From Gemmatimonadaceae bacterium (GTDB taxonomy: Bacteria; Gemmatimonadota; Gemmatimonadetes; Gemmatimonadales; Gemmatimonadaceae), in the NCBI GenBank assembly GCA_036003045.1, contig DASYSS010000082.1:1-34806 (forward strand): DNA of 34,806 nt. Reading direction: 5' to 3'. Below are positions 33,248 through 34,806 of this stretch, piece by piece. Under the pieces are notes generated by a model. That model was not told the origin of the DNA. It searched no databases and was given only the letters and a program-made list of their open reading frames with translations. Each line of letters opens with the position of its first letter. Within the stretch, counting starts at the first letter, position 1. Both the position numbers and the translations under genes were made by a program.

Positions 33248-33514
33248 GGGCCCAGCCTATCGCCGCGTCGCGACCGGCGACGTATGCGCTCGTGACGTCC
33301 TCCCCGAAAACGGGGCCAGTCAGGGAGCGTGTGGTAGCCGAGTGGGGTGCCGTCAACGTCTTCAGTGAGGTCGTCATCTGAGCCGGGCTTTCCGCTCCGC
33401 GGTGTGGAATCGGTCGGCCGGAAAAACCAACGGTGCGGGCGACGCACTCGTGAAAGCGCGCATCCGATGCACGCCTGGTTGAGAACGTTGCAATATTCCG
33501 GAGGCGGCAGGCGC
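33248..33514. other. Intergenic region with weak hairpin
   Basis: TCGCC (33260-33264) and GGCGA (33276-33280) could form a small stem downstream of the GTW-type gene, but no T-run follows, so it is not a convincing terminator. No gene is supported here. Confidence 0.35.
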
Positions 33515-33937
33515 TCAGGTCGTCCGCAGCGGTCCCGCGGGGTCAAACGTTCGGATCGGGTCGGCGTGGCGAGCCACGACCTTCCACGTACCGTCTTCGC
33601 GTCGGTATGTGGTCGTTACGCGGAGCTCGAACGGCTCGACCTTCTCGCGGTCACCGAGGCGGGTCGTCCATCGCTCGATCTCGAGCATGGTTATGAGATC
33701 GCCGCCCTCGTACCTCGCGATCTCTTCGACGTCGCGGCACGTCCCGTCGCGGAATCGCGAGGACGCGAAGTCGAGCGCTTCGGAGACTTTTTTCCATCCG
33801 CGCGCGACGGGGCCGAACGGGTTCGCGAGTGTGATGTCGTCCCTGGTCGAGCACAGTGCCTTCCAGGGCTCCGGGAGCCCTCGGGCGAACTGGTCGAGGG
33901 CGTTGTGCTGCTGCTCGAGCACCGTTTGGAAATCCAT
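33515..33937 (-). CDS. SnoaL/NTF2-like (DUF4440-type) protein
   Basis: The preferred start is ATG 33937, with GAGGGG about 4 bp upstream, giving 140 residues. There is no signal peptide. The NTF2-like cone is built from helices FQTVLEQQHNALDQFARGLP and GWKKVSEALDFASSRFRDG, then strands ITMLEIERWTTRLGDREKV, ELRVTTTYRREDGTWKVVAR and the C-terminal HADPIRTF. TYRREDGTWKVVARHADP is the typical last strand pair of SnoaL-like/ketosteroid isomerase-related proteins. Whether it is an enzyme is unknown; no clear active-site pair can be assigned from sequence alone. It is likely cytoplasmic. The gene stands alone. Confidence 0.8.
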   Translation of the reverse strand: MDFQTVLEQQHNALDQFARGLPEPWKALCSTRDDITLANPFGPVARGWKKVSEALDFASSRFRDGTCRDVEEIARYEGGDLITMLEIERWTTRLGDREKVEPFELRVTTTYRREDGTWKVVARHADPIRTFDPAGPLRTT

Positions 33938-34347
33938 ACGTCCCCTCGAGCTTCGCTTGGTAAGATCGCGGGAGTATAGCGGCCGCTTGCGACCGAGGCT
34001 AGACATCAACCAGGTGACAGCTCGCTTTAGAAGCTGGCGTTCGGCGGAGGGCCACGGTTATCAAAAGGGAGAAGGGGATTCACGTCACGTGGCGATCCGC
34101 CCACGCGCCGTACTCAGGGCTCTCTGCACGAGGCGGCGGAGTATTTTCGTCGGGAGTTTGCGGCGCGCGAGCAGGACGACGCGATGTTCCAGTTGTCCAT
34201 CGACCGACTAGACGGGCCTACCCTCTTCAGCGGCGCTCGGCATGCGAAGCGCACTCTGCGCATATTAGGCTGCGAGGCTTTCGCAGTCTAAGATGCTCAA
34301 GTAGTTTCTAGCATTGTTGGGGAAGACCGTGTTTGGTACGTGCTTAG
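33938..34347. other. Gene-poor region, possible ORF relic
   Basis: No convincing gene is present. One plus-strand frame ending at 34291 reads HEAAEYFRREFAAREQDDA and then MFQLSIDRLDGPTLFSG, which looks protein-like, but there is no good start and the C-terminus is short. It may be a relic. The base composition becomes more AT-rich after about 34260. Confidence 0.35.
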
Positions 34348-34361
34348 CGCGTTGTAACGCG
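34348..34361. promoter_or_regulatory. 14-bp palindrome
   Basis: CGCGTT-GT-AACGCG is a near-perfect inverted repeat (6-bp arms, 2-bp centre) about 111 bp upstream of the membrane protein start at 34472. It may be a protein-binding site. Confidence 0.35.
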
Positions 34362-34392
34362 GCGTCGCACGATTCTTATCAGACACTGTCCT

Positions 34393-34436
34393 CGCAGCAT
34401 TACGCGCTATTTCGCAGCATAACGTGTCTGTATAAA
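34393..34436 (+). promoter_or_regulatory. Direct 12-bp repeats upstream of a TATAAA box
   Basis: CGCAGCATTACG (34393-34404) and CGCAGCATAACG (34413-34424) differ at one position and start 20 bp apart, about two helical turns. TATAAA at 34431-34436 is a good candidate for a -10 element; the region at -35 overlaps the second repeat and has no strong -35 match. The arrangement fits activator-dependent transcription of the gene at 34472. Confidence 0.45.
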
Positions 34437-34471
34437 TTGCGTTAGATGACCATCGGTTTCAGAGTTTGGCA

Positions 34472-34806
34472 ATGAACCTGATGCGGCGAGTGCGCGGGGC
34501 CGTGGGAACGGCGGGGACATGGGCGGCGGCATTCGCTATCGCGGGCGTTGCAGGGCTGTTGCCGTTGTCGCTACTCGGCGTGTTGCCACCGTTTGAACGC
34601 ATCCGATTGGGCCGGCTACTAACCGAGACAGTGCTCGGGTGGGGCCTGGGCGGTGCCGCGATGGGCCTCGCCTTTTCGGTGATCATACTGGCCGGCGAAC
34701 GCAAGCGTACGCTCGCGTCGCTTTCGTCGCGTCGGTTCGCCGCTTGGGGATTCGTCGCTGGCGCGATCATTCCGATGGGCATGGCCACGATCGCCGAATT
34801 AGCGGG
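34472..34806 (+). CDS. Membrane protein, 3' end outside the window
   Basis: ATG 34472 opens a frame that runs off the right edge (111 codons visible). The N-terminus is basic, followed by transmembrane stretches FAIAGVAGLLPLSLLGVL, GWGLGGAAMGLAFSVIIL and FAAWGFVAGAIIPMGMA, with basic loops (GERKRTLASLSSRR) that would face the cytoplasm. There is no strong Shine-Dalgarno immediately upstream. The family is not recognised. The upstream direct repeats and TATAAA box suggest regulated expression. Confidence 0.6.
   Translation, partial: MNLMRRVRGAVGTAGTWAAAFAIAGVAGLLPLSLLGVLPPFERIRLGRLLTETVLGWGLGGAAMGLAFSVIILAGERKRTLASLSSRRFAAWGFVAGAIIPMGMATIAELA

Noticed and set aside
33260-33280. Hairpin as transcription terminator
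   Set aside because: The stem is only 5 bp and no T-run follows.
33244-33546. 100-residue minus-strand ORF
   Set aside because: It starts without a ribosome site, is rich in Arg and Pro, and shows no domain.
34135-34291. Protein-like frame EYFRREFAAREQDD
   Set aside because: No start codon with ribosome site, short, and no family; recorded only as a possible relic.
34435-34447. GTTAGAT heptamer resembling an integron attC core site
   Set aside because: No matching inverse core or long imperfect palindrome at the right distance, no integrase, and the flanking genes are not arranged as cassettes.
1-34806. CRISPR arrays, tRNA or rRNA genes, insertion sequences, phage genes
   Set aside because: None was recognised on reading both strands; repeats found are pairs, not arrays, and no transposase motif is present.

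Overview
The window is high-GC chromosomal DNA from a soil-type bacterium. I infer Gemmatimonadota, with Acidobacteriota as the alternative. The reasons are the many large MacB/FtsX-like permeases of the ADOP type (acidobacterial duplicated orphan permease), their PadR partners, the secreted amidohydrolase and degenerate metallo-beta-lactamase-fold protein, and several small secreted proteins built on a DF(S/T)GTW fold. I see no rRNA, tRNA, CRISPR array, transposase, integrase or phage gene.

Layout. 1-0.5 kb: broken ADOP fragment (minus). 0.7-2.2 kb: a repeat-rich secreted protein overlapping a short beta-propeller-like ORF. 2.4-5.6 kb: two minus-strand secreted hydrolase-like genes. 5.6-10.5 kb: small secreted or unknown proteins, a frameshifted GTW-type gene, an ADOP scrap, one 67-bp dispersed repeat pair, and a secreted protein with a duplicated domain. 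10.5-15.0 kb: a truncated winged-helix regulator overlapping an exported phosphatase-like gene, a TolB-type propeller protein, a putative zinc protease and an unknown secreted protein, with a 129-bp direct repeat flanking the last two. 15.1-30.6 kb: the ADOP/PadR block, with four full-length permeases, one intact PadR gene, one PadR scrap still coupled to its permease, one collapsed PadR-ADOP fusion, a GATase1/AraC regulator, and DoxX, NTF2-like and small membrane proteins. 30.8-34.8 kb: a Tat-exported epimerase-like protein, a two-domain GTW protein, a SnoaL/NTF2-like protein and the start of a membrane protein behind a repeat-containing regulatory region.

The genes do not form one pathway. 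The theme is expansion and decay of orphan ABC permeases: at least eight ADOP loci (four intact, four relics) lie in 35 kb with no ABC ATPase recognisable in the window. PadR regulators sit directly upstream of some permeases, so PadR control of those permeases is likely. Most other genes encode exported proteins of unknown substrate. No clearly new defence, mobile or biosynthetic system is visible. The best leads are the serial decay of PadR-ADOP pairs, the repeat pairs, the duplicated-domain protein and the metal-ligand-deficient MBL protein.
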